This document shows positions 32,770 to 41,670 of a stretch of DNA of 59,735 bases, in pieces. Positions within the stretch are counted from its first letter, which is position 1. Each line of letters begins with the position of its first letter. Both the position numbers and the translations under genes were made by a program. This stretch comes from Defluviitaleaceae bacterium (GTDB taxonomy: Bacteria; Bacillota; Clostridia; Lachnospirales; WQUN01). The stretch spans positions 1 through 59,735 of the forward strand of contig WQVK01000011.1 in assembly GCA_009784025.1 (NCBI GenBank). Reading direction: 5' to 3'. Under the pieces are notes generated by a model. The model made no database searches. It saw nothing but the letters and a program-made list of their open reading frames with translations, and was not told the origin of the DNA.

Positions 32770-33899
32770 TCTGCCACCTTTTCGCCTGGGGCGTTATTAT
32801 CCCCATGCAATAAGCTGGCCGCGAGATGGCTACCAAAGCCATTACTATTGGCTAATGGGGTCGCCCCGCGCAGCGGCATTACGTGGATTAGTTCTGGTTT
32901 TATTGTTATCCCTACGGTGGAATCTTTTTGGGCTTGTACGGTGCTGTGTACTTTCCAGATGAAATTTTGGGTGTTTATGCGCATCTCGAAATGTACGCCT
33001 TTGAAGATTACATTTTCTACTACGCCGGTTAGGACGCCGCTTTCTGGGCTGGTTATTTCTACGTCTTCTGGGCGAACTACTACTTCCACATTGGTGTTTT
33101 TGCCCAGGCCTTTGTCTATGCATTTAAACTCCCGGCTGCAAAAGTTTACGCGGTAATCTTCTATCATAAGCCCGGGTATTATGTTGCTTTCGCCTATAAA
33201 GTTGGCCACAAAGGCGCAGTTGGGCTCGTTGTATATATCTTCGGGGGTGCCTATTTGTAGGATTTTGCCCTCGTTCATTACTACTATGGTGTCGCTCATG
33301 GTTAGGGCTTCTTCTTGGTCGTGGGTTACGTACACGAATGTGATGCCCAAGGATTGCTGCATGGCTTTTAGTTCTACCTGCATTTCCTTGCGTAGCTTTA
33401 GGTCTAATGCGCCCAGGGGTTCGTCAAGAAGTAGGACTTTTGGCTTGTTAACCAGGGCGCGGGCTATTGCCACACGCTGCTGCTGGCCGCCAGATAACGA
33501 TGCTACATTGCGTTTCTCGAAGCCTTCTAGGTTAACCATTTTTAGCATATTGGCTACCTGGGTTTGGATTTCGCCGCGGCTGGCCTTTTGGATTTTAAGC
33601 CCGAAGGCGATATTTTCTGCCACATTCATGTTTGGGAAAAGAGCGTACCGCTGGAAAACCGTGTTAAGCTGGCGCTTGTACGGTGGGGTGCTAAGCAGGT
33701 TTTGGCCATTAAAAAGAAGCCCACCGCTTGTAGGCTGCTCGAAGCCGCCTATAATGCGCAGGGTTGTTGTTTTGCCGCAGCCGCTTGGGCCCAGCAATGT
33801 AACAAACTCGTTCTGCCTTATGTATAAACTGATATTATCAAGGACAGTTTGTGTGCCAAAAACTTTTGTAATCCCCACAAGTTCAATCAAACGCGACAT
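32766..33899 (-). CDS. potA: Spermidine/putrescine ABC transporter ATPase
   Basis: 377 residues. Walker [11 protein letters not shown]-loop [12 protein letters not shown], signature [15 protein letters not shown], Walker [13 protein letters not shown] and H-loop VTHDQEEAL, then a C-terminal TOBE domain (about 250-350) with VRPEDVEI. It powers polyamine import. A run of G residues upstream of the ATG serves as ribosome site. First gene of the operon. No specific regulator is visible. Confidence 0.95.
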   Translation of the reverse strand: MSRLIELVGITKVFGTQTVLDNISLYIRQNEFVTLLGPSGCGKTTTLRIIGGFEQPTSGGLLFNGQNLLSTPPYKRQLNTVFQRYALFPNMNVAENIAFGLKIQKASRGEIQTQVANMLKMVNLEGFEKRNVASLSGGQQQRVAIARALVNKPKVLLLDEPLGALDLKLRKEMQVELKAMQQSLGITFVYVTHDQEEALTMSDTIVVMNEGKILQIGTPEDIYNEPNCAFVANFIGESNIIPGLMIEDYRVNFCSREFKCIDKGLGKNTNVEVVVRPEDVEITSPESGVLTGVVENVIFKGVHFEMRINTQNFIWKVHSTVQAQKDSTVGITIKPELIHVMPLRGATPLANSNGFGSHLAASLLHGDNNAPGEKVAE

Positions 33900-33929
33900 G
33901 TGCCAACCCCCTTAACAAACAATAATCAT

Positions 33930-34031
33930 TAAAGTTCTTTTGAAACCACAAAAATGTGATGTCAAAAAAATCCAAAGAATGAAAACGTAACTTTTTCGAA
34001 ATAAAAAAGTGCGATTTCGAAAGAAGTTTAT
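33930..34031. repeat. R2 repeat
   Basis: TAAAGTTCTTTTGAAACCAC to GAAAGAAGTTTA, 102 bases, both hairpins recognisable but diverged. It lies 31 bases upstream of potA and could affect its promoter. Confidence 0.7.
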
Positions 34032-34130
34032 TGAGGTTTCCAACACAAGCTGGAGAGTTTATGTAAACATAATTCTAAGAGATTGTCAAATATTTTTAGA
34101 TATGTTATCATTCGCCGGTTAAGAAGATTA

Positions 34131-34244
34131 ATACTAATCTTAATTTAAATCGCCTCATTGTTCGCGGAAAAACCGCCATAAAACGCCTTGCCTCGGCGTT
34201 TTATGGTGCCGCTCCAATTCGTTGTTTTAATTTGAGATTAGTAT
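34131..34244. repeat. R7 repeat, uninterrupted copy
   Basis: Inverted ends ATACTAATCTTAATTTAAA and TTTTAATTTGAGATTAGTAT. Core CCTCATTGTTCGCGG, an AAACGCC...GGCGTTT stem and CCGCTCCAATTCG. It serves as the empty-site reference for 26984-27195. Confidence 0.75.
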
Positions 34245-34313
34245 AAGCTGCGCGCCTGCAAACCTTGCCCAAGGCGAGGTTGGAGATGCGCTGTACAAGA
34301 AAGGGAAAATCCT

Positions 34314-35366
34314 ATGAAAAAAATATTTTGTGTGGCAATTTTGGCACTGGTTGTAGGTTTGGCCGCCTGCGGCCGGGAGGAAGAAATAGTTGTAACAGAC
34401 CCAGAAATAGTGGTGCATGTACAAGACCCGCCAATGTATGAAGAAACCACAGAGACCCCAACCGCCGAAGAACCAACAGCCCAACCCCAGCCAAGCCCAA
34501 TACCCGCTGCAGAAAACGCGGGCATCCATGGCTTCCTGTCGCGCATAGAATATGGGAATAATGTGGCGTATATTTTGGGCAGCATGCATGTTGGCCGTCC
34601 ACATTGGTTTCCTCTGGCCGACATAGTTGAAGATGCCATGGCCAGGTCAGATGTTTTTGCATTCGAATTTGACCTGCGTTTATTTGAAGATATGGCGGTT
34701 ATCATGTACATGATGCAATACATGGCGCTGCCAGACGGCCAAACTCTAGAAGATGTGCTGCCACCAGATGTTTTCGAGCATTTTATCGCGGCGCTGGATA
34801 CCTTCCCAAATGTGACATATGAAATGGTGGCCAATTTCACGCCGGCATTTGCATATTATTTTATCACCTTGAATGAAGGAATGCCCCATATGGGCGTGGA
34901 TGCAGAATATTCAGTGGACTATTATGTGATGGCCTTTGCAGAAGCATATGGGCTGCCAATAATCGGGCTAAACGATGTGTTCAGCGAGGTGGCCTTCCTA
35001 TTCGATTGGCCAGAAGAAGTAGCAATATCTGCAATGGCAGAATTCCCAGATTATCAGGCCCTGATCGGAGAAGTAAATGAAATGGATTTGGCAGATGCAT
35101 ACGAAAACCAAGACGCCGCCCGCATTATAGAACTAACAATAAACAGCCTAGCCGAAAACCTAGACACCCCCCATGGCCGCCACACATACGAGATAACCGT
35201 ACTAGCCCGCTGCATGATTTTTGCAGAGGAAATCGAGCGTCTACTGCGCGAAACAGAAGAACCAACCACGTATTTTATCACCATAGGCGCGCTGCATGTA
35301 TTATACGACCATATTTTTGAAATGCTAGAAGCGAATGGGCTTGAAGTAGTATGCCTTTGGCAATAA
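34314..35366 (+). CDS. TraB/GumN-family lipoprotein
   Basis: 350 residues. Lipoprotein signal ending at LAAC (Cys19), an acidic/Pro-rich linker to about residue 70, then the TraB fold: YILGSMHVG with the first conserved His, the EFD acidic segment, MGVDAEY and the second His in FITIGALHVLYD. The paired GxxH motifs suggest a metal-dependent hydrolase like the erythromycin-esterase/TIKI relatives. TIKI proteins are surface proteases. The substrate here is unknown. An R5 terminator follows two bases after the stop. Confidence 0.88.
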   Translation: MKKIFCVAILALVVGLAACGREEEIVVTDPEIVVHVQDPPMYEETTETPTAEEPTAQPQPSPIPAAENAGIHGFLSRIEYGNNVAYILGSMHVGRPHWFPLADIVEDAMARSDVFAFEFDLRLFEDMAVIMYMMQYMALPDGQTLEDVLPPDVFEHFIAALDTFPNVTYEMVANFTPAFAYYFITLNEGMPHMGVDAEYSVDYYVMAFAEAYGLPIIGLNDVFSEVAFLFDWPEEVAISAMAEFPDYQALIGEVNEMDLADAYENQDAARIIELTINSLAENLDTPHGRHTYEITVLARCMIFAEEIERLLRETEEPTTYFITIGALHVLYDHIFEMLEANGLEVVCLWQ

Positions 35367-35367
35367 A

Positions 35368-35403
35368 AAATCCAGTTGGTCGCAATTTGCGACCAACTGA
35401 GTT
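35368..35403 (+). terminator. R5 hairpin after the TraB-like gene
   Basis: CCAGTTGGTCGC/GCGACCAACTG stem with loop AATTT, right after the stop codon. The T-run is absent on the plus strand and present on the minus strand as TTTTTT. It may act mainly as a barrier to leftward transcription. Confidence 0.55.
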
Positions 35404-35411
35404 GTGAAAAT

Positions 35412-35585
35412 ATAAAACCGTCAGAGGCTTCGTCTCCGACACCTCCACCCGCTTTTTGAAAAAAGCGGGGTAAAAACTTTAACGTTGGATTATTTATTTG
35501 TCCCAATGTTAAAGTTTTTTTGCTTCTTTTTTTCCAAAAAAGAGGTGGAGGTGTTGGAGGTGAAGCTTTCTGACGGTTTTATTTT
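35412..35585. repeat. R8 short form: two inverted arms
   Basis: AAAACCGTCAGAGGCTTCG at the left and its inverted partner GAAGCTTTCTGACGGTTTT at the right, with arms of about 65 bases each (CACCTCCACCCGC..., AAAAACTTTAACGTTGG / CCAATGTTAAAGTTTTT). It has no R9 insert and no R1 centre, so it shows the minimal element. Confidence 0.75.
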
Positions 35586-35687
35586 ATCCCCCCAAAAATT
35601 TGAAATTTCTTAGTTTTTCCTGGGCTGGGAATTTGAATTGGTTGTTTAGAATGGGTTTTGTAATCAGCTGAATAAACCAACAACAAT

Positions 35688-35785
35688 TTGTGCGCACGGC
35701 GCACACCCGCAGGCAGCCAGCTGCCAAGGAAGTGTGATGGGCTTTGCCCAGCATAGTGGCGGAGTTTGGGGCAGCGCCCCGTTAT
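35688..35785. repeat. R6 single diverged unit
   Basis: GCGCACGGCGCACACCCGCAG, AAGGAAG, GGGCTTTGCCC, GTGGCGGAGTTTGGGGCAGCGCCCC match the tandem units at 15341-15660. It lies directly before the vanY-like gene. Confidence 0.7.
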
Positions 35786-35804
35786 AATAAAAAGGAGAAT
35801 AGAA

Positions 35805-36701
35805 ATGAACAAAAAAAGAATCCGCGCCCATAGGATAGAAAAAGGGCTGCTAATCATTACCATCTTAGTAGTAGGCTTTTGCGCTGCGTTTATGATTATC
35901 ACCGCAAGCGAGCCACCCATAAGAGATGCGGTAAACACCAGTAGCCCCAGTGCAACCCAGCCAACACCAACACCAACGCCACTGCCCCAGGCCATGGCAA
36001 CAAATTTTTCCCAGGGTAGCTTCATAGACACAGGCTACCTGGCTTTGGTAAACCACCAACATGCAACCAGCGCTCAGCCAAGCCTAACGGCAGCTTGGCC
36101 AACAGTGGCAGTTAGCCAAGCTGCTGGAATGTACTTGCATCCATCGGCATTGCGGGCGGTTTCCGAAATGTTTGTATCTGCCCATGAGGCAGGGAAGAAC
36201 GGCCTTTTCGTGACAAGCGGTTTCCGTGGGGTAGAGCGCCAGGCAGAACTATATAACGGCGGCGCAAACAGCGATTTTGTTATGCCACCTGGCCATAGCG
36301 AGCATCATACCGGCCTGGCGGTAGATATCTTAGCTGTTGGGGTAGGAATGTTCGAGCTGGCAGATTCGCCACAGGGGCAGTGGATGGCGCAAAATTCCTA
36401 CCGTTATGGGCTTATCTTGCGCTACCCAGAAGGCGCAGAACATATTACGGGCATTAGTTTCGAGCCATGGCATTTCCGCTATGTGGGCAAAGTTCATGCG
36501 TATATTATGCATCGTTACGGCCTTGTGCTTGAGGAATATATAGAGCTAATTAAAACTCAGGGCATTTCCATAGAAAAAAACGGCCGCAACTATAACATCT
36601 TGTTTCAGCCCGGCCAAAATGATACCATTAACCTACCAGCCGAAATGGATTTTAAAGTATCCAGCACCAACACCGGCGGTTATATTGTGAAAGCATGGTG
36701 A
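35805..36701 (+). CDS. VanY-like D-Ala-D-Ala carboxypeptidase (M15B)
   Basis: 298 residues. One N-terminal membrane helix (about 14-36), Thr/Pro linker, then the zinc peptidase: TSGFRGVERQAELY, PGHSEHHTGLAVDI (zinc His and Asp) and EPWHFRYVG (zinc His). It removes the terminal D-Ala of peptidoglycan stems outside the membrane. AAAGGAG lies 7 bases before ATG 35805. The two-component pair follows after 4 bases, so the trio is an operon. No vanH, vanA or vanX homologue is in the window, so resistance to vancomycin is not implied. Confidence 0.92.
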   Translation: MNKKRIRAHRIEKGLLIITILVVGFCAAFMIITASEPPIRDAVNTSSPSATQPTPTPTPLPQAMATNFSQGSFIDTGYLALVNHQHATSAQPSLTAAWPTVAVSQAAGMYLHPSALRAVSEMFVSAHEAGKNGLFVTSGFRGVERQAELYNGGANSDFVMPPGHSEHHTGLAVDILAVGVGMFELADSPQGQWMAQNSYRYGLILRYPEGAEHITGISFEPWHFRYVGKVHAYIMHRYGLVLEEYIELIKTQGISIEKNGRNYNILFQPGQNDTINLPAEMDFKVSSTNTGGYIVKAW

Positions 36702-36705
36702 TAAA

Positions 36706-37407
36706 ATGTACAATATACTAATATGTGACGACGACGGCGATATCCTAAACGCCTTAGAAATATACCTAAAACAAGATGGCTACAACGTAACCCGGGCCAC
36801 CAACGGCAGCGAAGCAGTGGCTGCCCTAGCCACAGCCAATATCCATTTAATCGTGCTAGATGTGATGATGCCAAAAATGGATGGCATACAAGCCGCAGTA
36901 AAAATCCGGGAAACCAGCAATGTGCCAATAATCTTCCTATCTGCAAAATCTGAAGATACAGACCGCATCCTAGGCCTAAACATGGGCGGCGACGATTATA
37001 TAGCCAAGCCCTTCAACCCAGTAGAACTGCTTGCCCGGGTAAAGGCCGCCCTGCGCCGCTATGCAAGGCTGGGTGGCATGGCAGAAACCACTCCAATAAG
37101 CGGCGTATACCAAACCGGCGGCCTAGTAATGGATGACAACAAAAAGCAAGTGATAGTAGACGGCGAAGTAGCAGGCCTAACCCCCATAGAATACAATATC
37201 CTGCAGCTGCTGATGTCAAACATGGACAGGATATTCACATCCGACCAAATTTACGAAGCAGTATGGGATGAGCCGGCCTTCCATGTGTCCAAGACCATAA
37301 GCGTACACATTCGCCATATCCGCGAGAAAATTGAAATAAACCCAAAAGAACCCCAGTATTTGCGGGTGGTTTATGGTTTTGGGTATAAGGTGGTGAGTTT
37401 GAAGTGA
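36706..37407 (+). CDS. OmpR/VanR-family response regulator
   Basis: 233 residues. Receiver domain with CDDD acidic pocket, Asp52 in VLDVMMPKMDG, LSAKSED and the KPF motif. The C-terminal winged helix (about 130-230) has EYNILQLLM, TSDQIYEAVW and TISVHIRHIREKIE. It is phosphorylated by the kinase encoded next, with which it overlaps by 4 bases (GTGA). Probable target is the vanY-led operon itself. Confidence 0.95.
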   Translation: MYNILICDDDGDILNALEIYLKQDGYNVTRATNGSEAVAALATANIHLIVLDVMMPKMDGIQAAVKIRETSNVPIIFLSAKSEDTDRILGLNMGGDDYIAKPFNPVELLARVKAALRRYARLGGMAETTPISGVYQTGGLVMDDNKKQVIVDGEVAGLTPIEYNILQLLMSNMDRIFTSDQIYEAVWDEPAFHVSKTISVHIRHIREKIEINPKEPQYLRVVYGFGYKVVSLK

Positions 37408-38747
37408 GAATCTTTTGGCTTGGGTTGAGGCTGGTTTCGCTGGGCATGGGCTTTATTTTTGCCATGTCCTTTGTGCGGGCATTTAGCCGGGCATTTGATT
37501 GGTATGTAAACCGTGACTTTGGCTGGATGCTTGCATTCGATGGCTTTGTCTCTACGGCCGGGTTGATGGTTTCTGTTGGCCTGTTTAGCCTTGTGGCTTA
37601 CTGTAGCAAAAAACCAAGGAGTTATCGTTTTTACGATAGATTCGATTTTACTGTAATGCTATTCTTTTGTGTGGCGGTTTTTTTCGCTTGCGTAGCGTTG
37701 CTTTTAAATAGCTCGCATGGTTTTTGGTTTTTTATATGGGGTTTTGGTGTTGGCGGGACTTTTCAAATGGCCTTGATTTTGCTGCCTTTTGTGGCGTATT
37801 TGCTGGCCATGTTCACATTTAACGAATTTATCATACGCCTGCGCGATAAAACCTTGCTGCCCACATTGTATTGGGCGCAGTTTTTTAAGGCTTACCCCAT
37901 ATGGCGAGGGATTGGGTTTTCTGCGGCTTTGATGCTGGTTTGCCTGTTGCTTATGTATGTTTTTATCCCTCAGGCGCGGTTGTTTTTGTTTTTAATCGTT
38001 GCCGGGGTCACATATTTTGTGGCGTATATGCTAGATTTAGCCAAAGAATTTGACGCGGCAAATGCAGAAAAAATCCGTGCCGAACGCTTCAAAAGCGAGC
38101 TGATAACCAATGTTTCTCATGATATAAAAACGCCGTTAACTTCCATAATAAACTACGTGGATTTGCTAAAAAGCGAAAGCGTAGAAGGCAAAGCCGCAGA
38201 ATATGTGCAGGTTTTGGATAAAAAATCTGCAAGGCTAAAGGCACTTATAGAGGATTTAATCGAGGCATCTAAGGCCGGAACAGGCAACCTGCGGGTGGAT
38301 ATGCAGGAAATAAACCTGCTAGAGATAATAGGCCAGGCCGCCGGGGAATTTGAAGAAGGCTTTACAGAAAAAGATTTGCAGCTAGTGCTGCGCCAGCCCA
38401 AAGAGGCCATACTTGTTAAAACCGACAGCCGCCATCTATACCGCGCGCTAGAGAATTTATTTTCTAATGCGTCAAAATATGCACTGGGCAGCACAAGAGT
38501 TTTCGCAGAGGTGGCAGCGGTAGATGGCCGGGCCCATTTTACTTTGCAAAATACCTCTGAGCAGCCCATGGATTTTGCCGCAAGCGATGCCACAGAGCAG
38601 TTTATGCGAGGCGATGCCGCCCGCAACACAGACGGTAGCGGCCTTGGGCTGTACATTGCCAAAAGCCTAGTAGAGCTTGTTGGCGGCGAATTCCGCGTAG
38701 AGATTATCGGGGATTTATTCCGGGTGGAAATTATGATACGTATGTAG
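37404..38747 (+). CDS. VanS-type sensor histidine kinase
   Basis: 447 residues, GTG start overlapping the regulator stop. Six predicted membrane helices in the first 210 residues with no large extracellular domain, so it likely senses a membrane-borne or lipid-linked signal. His239 lies in NVSHDIKTPLTS. ATP-binding domain has LENLFSNASKYAL, an atypical FTLQNTSEQ in place of the canonical DxGxG, and DGSGLGLYIAKSLV. It forms a two-component system with the upstream regulator. Confidence 0.93.
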   Translation: MRIFWLGLRLVSLGMGFIFAMSFVRAFSRAFDWYVNRDFGWMLAFDGFVSTAGLMVSVGLFSLVAYCSKKPRSYRFYDRFDFTVMLFFCVAVFFACVALLLNSSHGFWFFIWGFGVGGTFQMALILLPFVAYLLAMFTFNEFIIRLRDKTLLPTLYWAQFFKAYPIWRGIGFSAALMLVCLLLMYVFIPQARLFLFLIVAGVTYFVAYMLDLAKEFDAANAEKIRAERFKSELITNVSHDIKTPLTSIINYVDLLKSESVEGKAAEYVQVLDKKSARLKALIEDLIEASKAGTGNLRVDMQEINLLEIIGQAAGEFEEGFTEKDLQLVLRQPKEAILVKTDSRHLYRALENLFSNASKYALGSTRVFAEVAAVDGRAHFTLQNTSEQPMDFAASDATEQFMRGDAARNTDGSGLGLYIAKSLVELVGGEFRVEIIGDLFRVEIMIRM

Positions 38748-38749
38748 GG

Positions 38750-39050
38750 TTTATTCGCCAGCGCCTTCTTGCGCACCTTTCTTGCGCTACGTCGTTGTTT
38801 TCTTGCATTATGCAAAATCCCTTTGCTTTAGGGGATTGTTTTTAATTTCGACTGACTAGAGTTCTTCTGAAATTGCAAAAAACGCAATTTCAGAAGAAGC
38901 AAAAGATTGAAAATGTAACTTTTCCGAAATTAAAAAGCATAATTTCGGAAGAAGTCTACTATATAAATGCGGGCGAAGCTGCTTTGTTTTTGTGTTTGTG
39001 GATTCAGTTGGTCGGATTTTCCGACCAACTGAATTTTTCGCCAAAATAAA
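38750..39050. repeat. Composite gap sequence: R4-like remnant, R2 insertion, R5 hairpin
   Basis: The unit at 38810-39050 (GGGGATTGTTTTTAATTT ... GAAGCTGCTTTGTTTTTG ... R5) matches 5120-5240. Here a complete 102-base R2 (38857-38958) sits between ACTGAC and CTATATAAA, which are adjacent in the other copy. R5 is 39001-39038. An R5-like hairpin with AAATCATCCGG/CCGGATGATTT stem is at 39157-39195. Confidence 0.65.
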
Positions 39051-39292
39051 AATGCAACCCACAAATTTCTCAGCTTACCTTTGAACGAAGGCTGATTACT
39101 TTTTTACATTCTTCATTTGCTTCACTATATATACAAACTAAGCGTAACTACACAAGAAAAATCATCCGGCTGCAAAATGCGACCGGATGATTTTTTATAT
39201 GCTAGGAAAACAAAGCCAGCAAAGCCATTTTACCTCGCCAAAGCGCAACAAGTTAGCATCAATTACAATTCCACAAACATAAAAAAATTAAT

Positions 39293-39322
39293 CTTGACAA
39301 AACAAGTCAAGTATAATATTCT
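39293..39322 (+). promoter_or_regulatory. Promoter with overlapping dyad operator upstream of the Rrf2 gene
   Basis: TTGACA (39294-39299), 17-bp spacer, TATTCT (39317-39322). The perfect dyad CTTGAC-N7-GTCAAG (39293-39311) covers the -35 box and spacer, as expected for a repressor site. Autoregulation by the Rrf2 protein is inferred. Confidence 0.55.
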
Positions 39323-39353
39323 AATGAAAACACATATAAACGGAGGGGAAGAA

Positions 39354-39749
39354 ATGCTGCTAACAAAGGAATGCGACTACAGTATGCGCATTATGCGGGA
39401 GCTTGCAGATGGAGCAACCAAAACCGTAAGAACAATTTGCGAAAAAGAGCATATCCCATTTAAGTATGCATACAAAATTTTAAAAAAGTTGCATAAGGCA
39501 GGGCTGTTGCAAAATAAACGTGGCCCTACGGGGGGATATTTTTTGGCAAAGCCGCTGGAATCTATAAATATGTACGATGTTGTTATGGCGGTGGAACAAA
39601 ATATGCTTTTGTTCGAATGCTTGAAAGACGAAGCCCAATGCCCAAACAATGTAAGCGGCAAAAAATGTAATGTTCACACAGAAATCACCCGCCTTCAAAA
39701 TTTATTGGAATCAGAGATGAAGTCAAAAAATTTGGCGGAATATGTTTAG
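39354..39749 (+). CDS. Rrf2-family transcriptional regulator
   Basis: 131 residues. Winged helix: ECDYSMRIMREL, IPFKYAYKILKKL, AGLLQNKRGPTGGYFLAK (the wing with RGxxGGY) and a C-terminal region with cysteines in ECLKDEAQC and KKC, positioned like the [2Fe-2S] ligands of IscR/NsrR. It likely senses redox, NO or iron-sulphur status and controls the CO dehydrogenase-type operon that follows after 18 bases. ATG 39354 is chosen for CGGAGGGG 9 bases upstream. Confidence 0.9.
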   Translation: MLLTKECDYSMRIMRELADGATKTVRTICEKEHIPFKYAYKILKKLHKAGLLQNKRGPTGGYFLAKPLESINMYDVVMAVEQNMLLFECLKDEAQCPNNVSGKKCNVHTEITRLQNLLESEMKSKNLAEYV

Positions 39750-39767
39750 GAAGAAGGAGTGTACAAG

Positions 39768-41657
39768 ATGAAATTCAGCTGTTCAAGCTGCACAAGTGCA
39801 GACAAAAAAATGGAATGTTTCGTGGCAGATTTATCTGTAGAAACATCATTCCACAGGGTAGAATCCCAGGAAGTTAAATGTGGCTTTGGGGCGCAGGGAG
39901 TCTGCTGCCGCCTATGTTCAAATGGCCCATGTCGCATCACGCCAAATTCCCCAAGGGGTATTTGTGGCGCAAATTCAGACCAAATTGTGGTACGCAATTT
40001 CTTGCGTGCTGTGGCTGCCGGCTCTGGCTGCTACATACATGTAGTAGAAAACACCGCAAGAAACCTGAAAAATACCGCCCAAGCCAAAGGTCAGCTTAAA
40101 GGCCTAGCCGCCCTAGAAAGGCTGGCTAACATTTTAGGCATAGGTGGCGACGATGCTTACCAAAAGGCAATCAACATCGCAGATGCAATCTTGGCAGACC
40201 TATACAAACCAGCTTTCGAACCAATGGAACTGGTAGAAAAACTAGCCTACGCCCCCCGCTATAAGCGCTGGGAAGAGCTTGGTATACTGCCACATGGCGC
40301 AAAATCCGAAGTTTTTAACGGCGTAGTAAAAACATCTACAAACCTAAACTCAGACCCCGTAGAAATGCTACTGCATTGCCTGCGCTTGGGTATTTCCACA
40401 GGGTTATACGGCCTGCAGCTTACCAACTTCCTTAACGATATCCTACTTGGCGAGCCAGAAATCCGCATGGCGCCAGTTGGCCTGCGTGTGATAAACCCAG
40501 ATTATATCAATATCATGATAACCGGCCACCAGCATTCAATATTTGCCCATCTTCAAGACATGCTTACACAGCCAGATGTGGTAGAAAAGGCCAAAGCCGC
40601 CGGTGCAAAGGGCTTCAAGCTTGTGGGTTGTACCTGCGTGGGGCAAGATTTGCAGCTGCGCGGCGCGCATTATACCGAAGTTTTCGACGGTCATGCTGGC
40701 AATAACTATATTAGCGAGGCTGTTTTGGCCACAGGCGGCATAGATGCTGTGTTATCTGAATTTAACTGCACCTTGCCTGGTATAGAAACCGTCTGTGACC
40801 AGCTGCAAATAAAGCAAATTTGCCTAGACAGCATAGCAAAAAAGGCAAATGCCCAGCTTATGCAATTTGACTTTGCCCAGCGGGATAAAATATCCAACGA
40901 TATAATAGACGCAATAATAGATGCCTACAAAACCCGCCGCGGCAATATCAAAATGAACCTGCTGCCAGACCACGGCAACGACCAAACCCTTACGGGCGTA
41001 AGCGAAACCTCACTAAAGTCCTTCCTGGGTGACACCTGGCAGCCACTTATAGAACTAATTGCAGCTGGCCAGATTAAAGGCCTAGCCGGTGTGGTTGGCT
41101 GTTCTAACCTTACCGCAGGCGGTCATGATGTGCTAACTGTGGAACTGACCAAGGAATTGATTGCAAAGGATATTTTGGTACTGTCTGCGGGCTGTTCATC
41201 TGGTGGTATAGAAAACTGCGGGCTTATGATGCCAGAAGCAGCCGAACTTGCCGGGCCAAAACTAAAGGCCGTGTGCAAGCAGCTTGGCATCCCGCCGGTG
41301 CTAAACTTTGGCCCATGCCTGGCCATAGGCCGCCTAGAAATAGTTGCAGCCGAAGTGGCAGAAGCCCTTGGCGTAGACATTCCGCAGCTTCCACTGGTTG
41401 TGTCTGCGCCCCAATGGCTGGAAGAGCAAGCCCTGGCAGACGGCGCATTCGCCCTTGCCCTTGGGTTGCCGCTTCACCTTGGCCTGCCGCCATTTATAAC
41501 CGGCAGCAATGTGGCAGTGCAAGTGCTTTGTGAAGATATGAAGAGCCTAACCGGCGGCCAAGTGCTAATTAACGCCGACGCAGCAGAATCTGCAAAAATG
41601 CTAGACGAAATAATTATCCAAAAGCGCAAAGCCCTAAACCTACCCACAGAGGCTTAA
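39768..41657 (+). CDS. cooS: Nickel CO dehydrogenase catalytic subunit homologue, divergent
   Basis: 629 residues, CooS length. The N-terminus has the B/D-cluster cysteines: KCGFG..GVCC..C..GPC and GIC. C-cluster ligands appear conserved: His in ITGHQH, Cys in GCTCVG, EFNC, VVGCSN, SAGCSSGG and FGPC. Differences from canonical CooS, recalled from memory: the AAGAA.HS.H histidine tunnel reads AAGSGCYIHVV, and the Lys of the SEKA motif is Gln (WLEEQALADG). An extra CSSC-x9-C precedes the usual start. CO oxidation is therefore uncertain. Followed by cooF and an oxidoreductase. No acetyl-CoA synthase genes are present. AAGGAG stands before ATG 39768. Confidence 0.9.
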   Translation: MKFSCSSCTSADKKMECFVADLSVETSFHRVESQEVKCGFGAQGVCCRLCSNGPCRITPNSPRGICGANSDQIVVRNFLRAVAAGSGCYIHVVENTARNLKNTAQAKGQLKGLAALERLANILGIGGDDAYQKAINIADAILADLYKPAFEPMELVEKLAYAPRYKRWEELGILPHGAKSEVFNGVVKTSTNLNSDPVEMLLHCLRLGISTGLYGLQLTNFLNDILLGEPEIRMAPVGLRVINPDYINIMITGHQHSIFAHLQDMLTQPDVVEKAKAAGAKGFKLVGCTCVGQDLQLRGAHYTEVFDGHAGNNYISEAVLATGGIDAVLSEFNCTLPGIETVCDQLQIKQICLDSIAKKANAQLMQFDFAQRDKISNDIIDAIIDAYKTRRGNIKMNLLPDHGNDQTLTGVSETSLKSFLGDTWQPLIELIAAGQIKGLAGVVGCSNLTAGGHDVLTVELTKELIAKDILVLSAGCSSGGIENCGLMMPEAAELAGPKLKAVCKQLGIPPVLNFGPCLAIGRLEIVAAEVAEALGVDIPQLPLVVSAPQWLEEQALADGAFALALGLPLHLGLPPFITGSNVAVQVLCEDMKSLTGGQVLINADAAESAKMLDEIIIQKRKALNLPTEA

Positions 41658-41670
41658 AGGAGGCATGATT

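Noticed and set aside
35805-38747. Vancomycin resistance operon
   Set aside because: Only carboxypeptidase, regulator and kinase homologues are present. No vanH, vanA/B or vanX-like gene is in the window.
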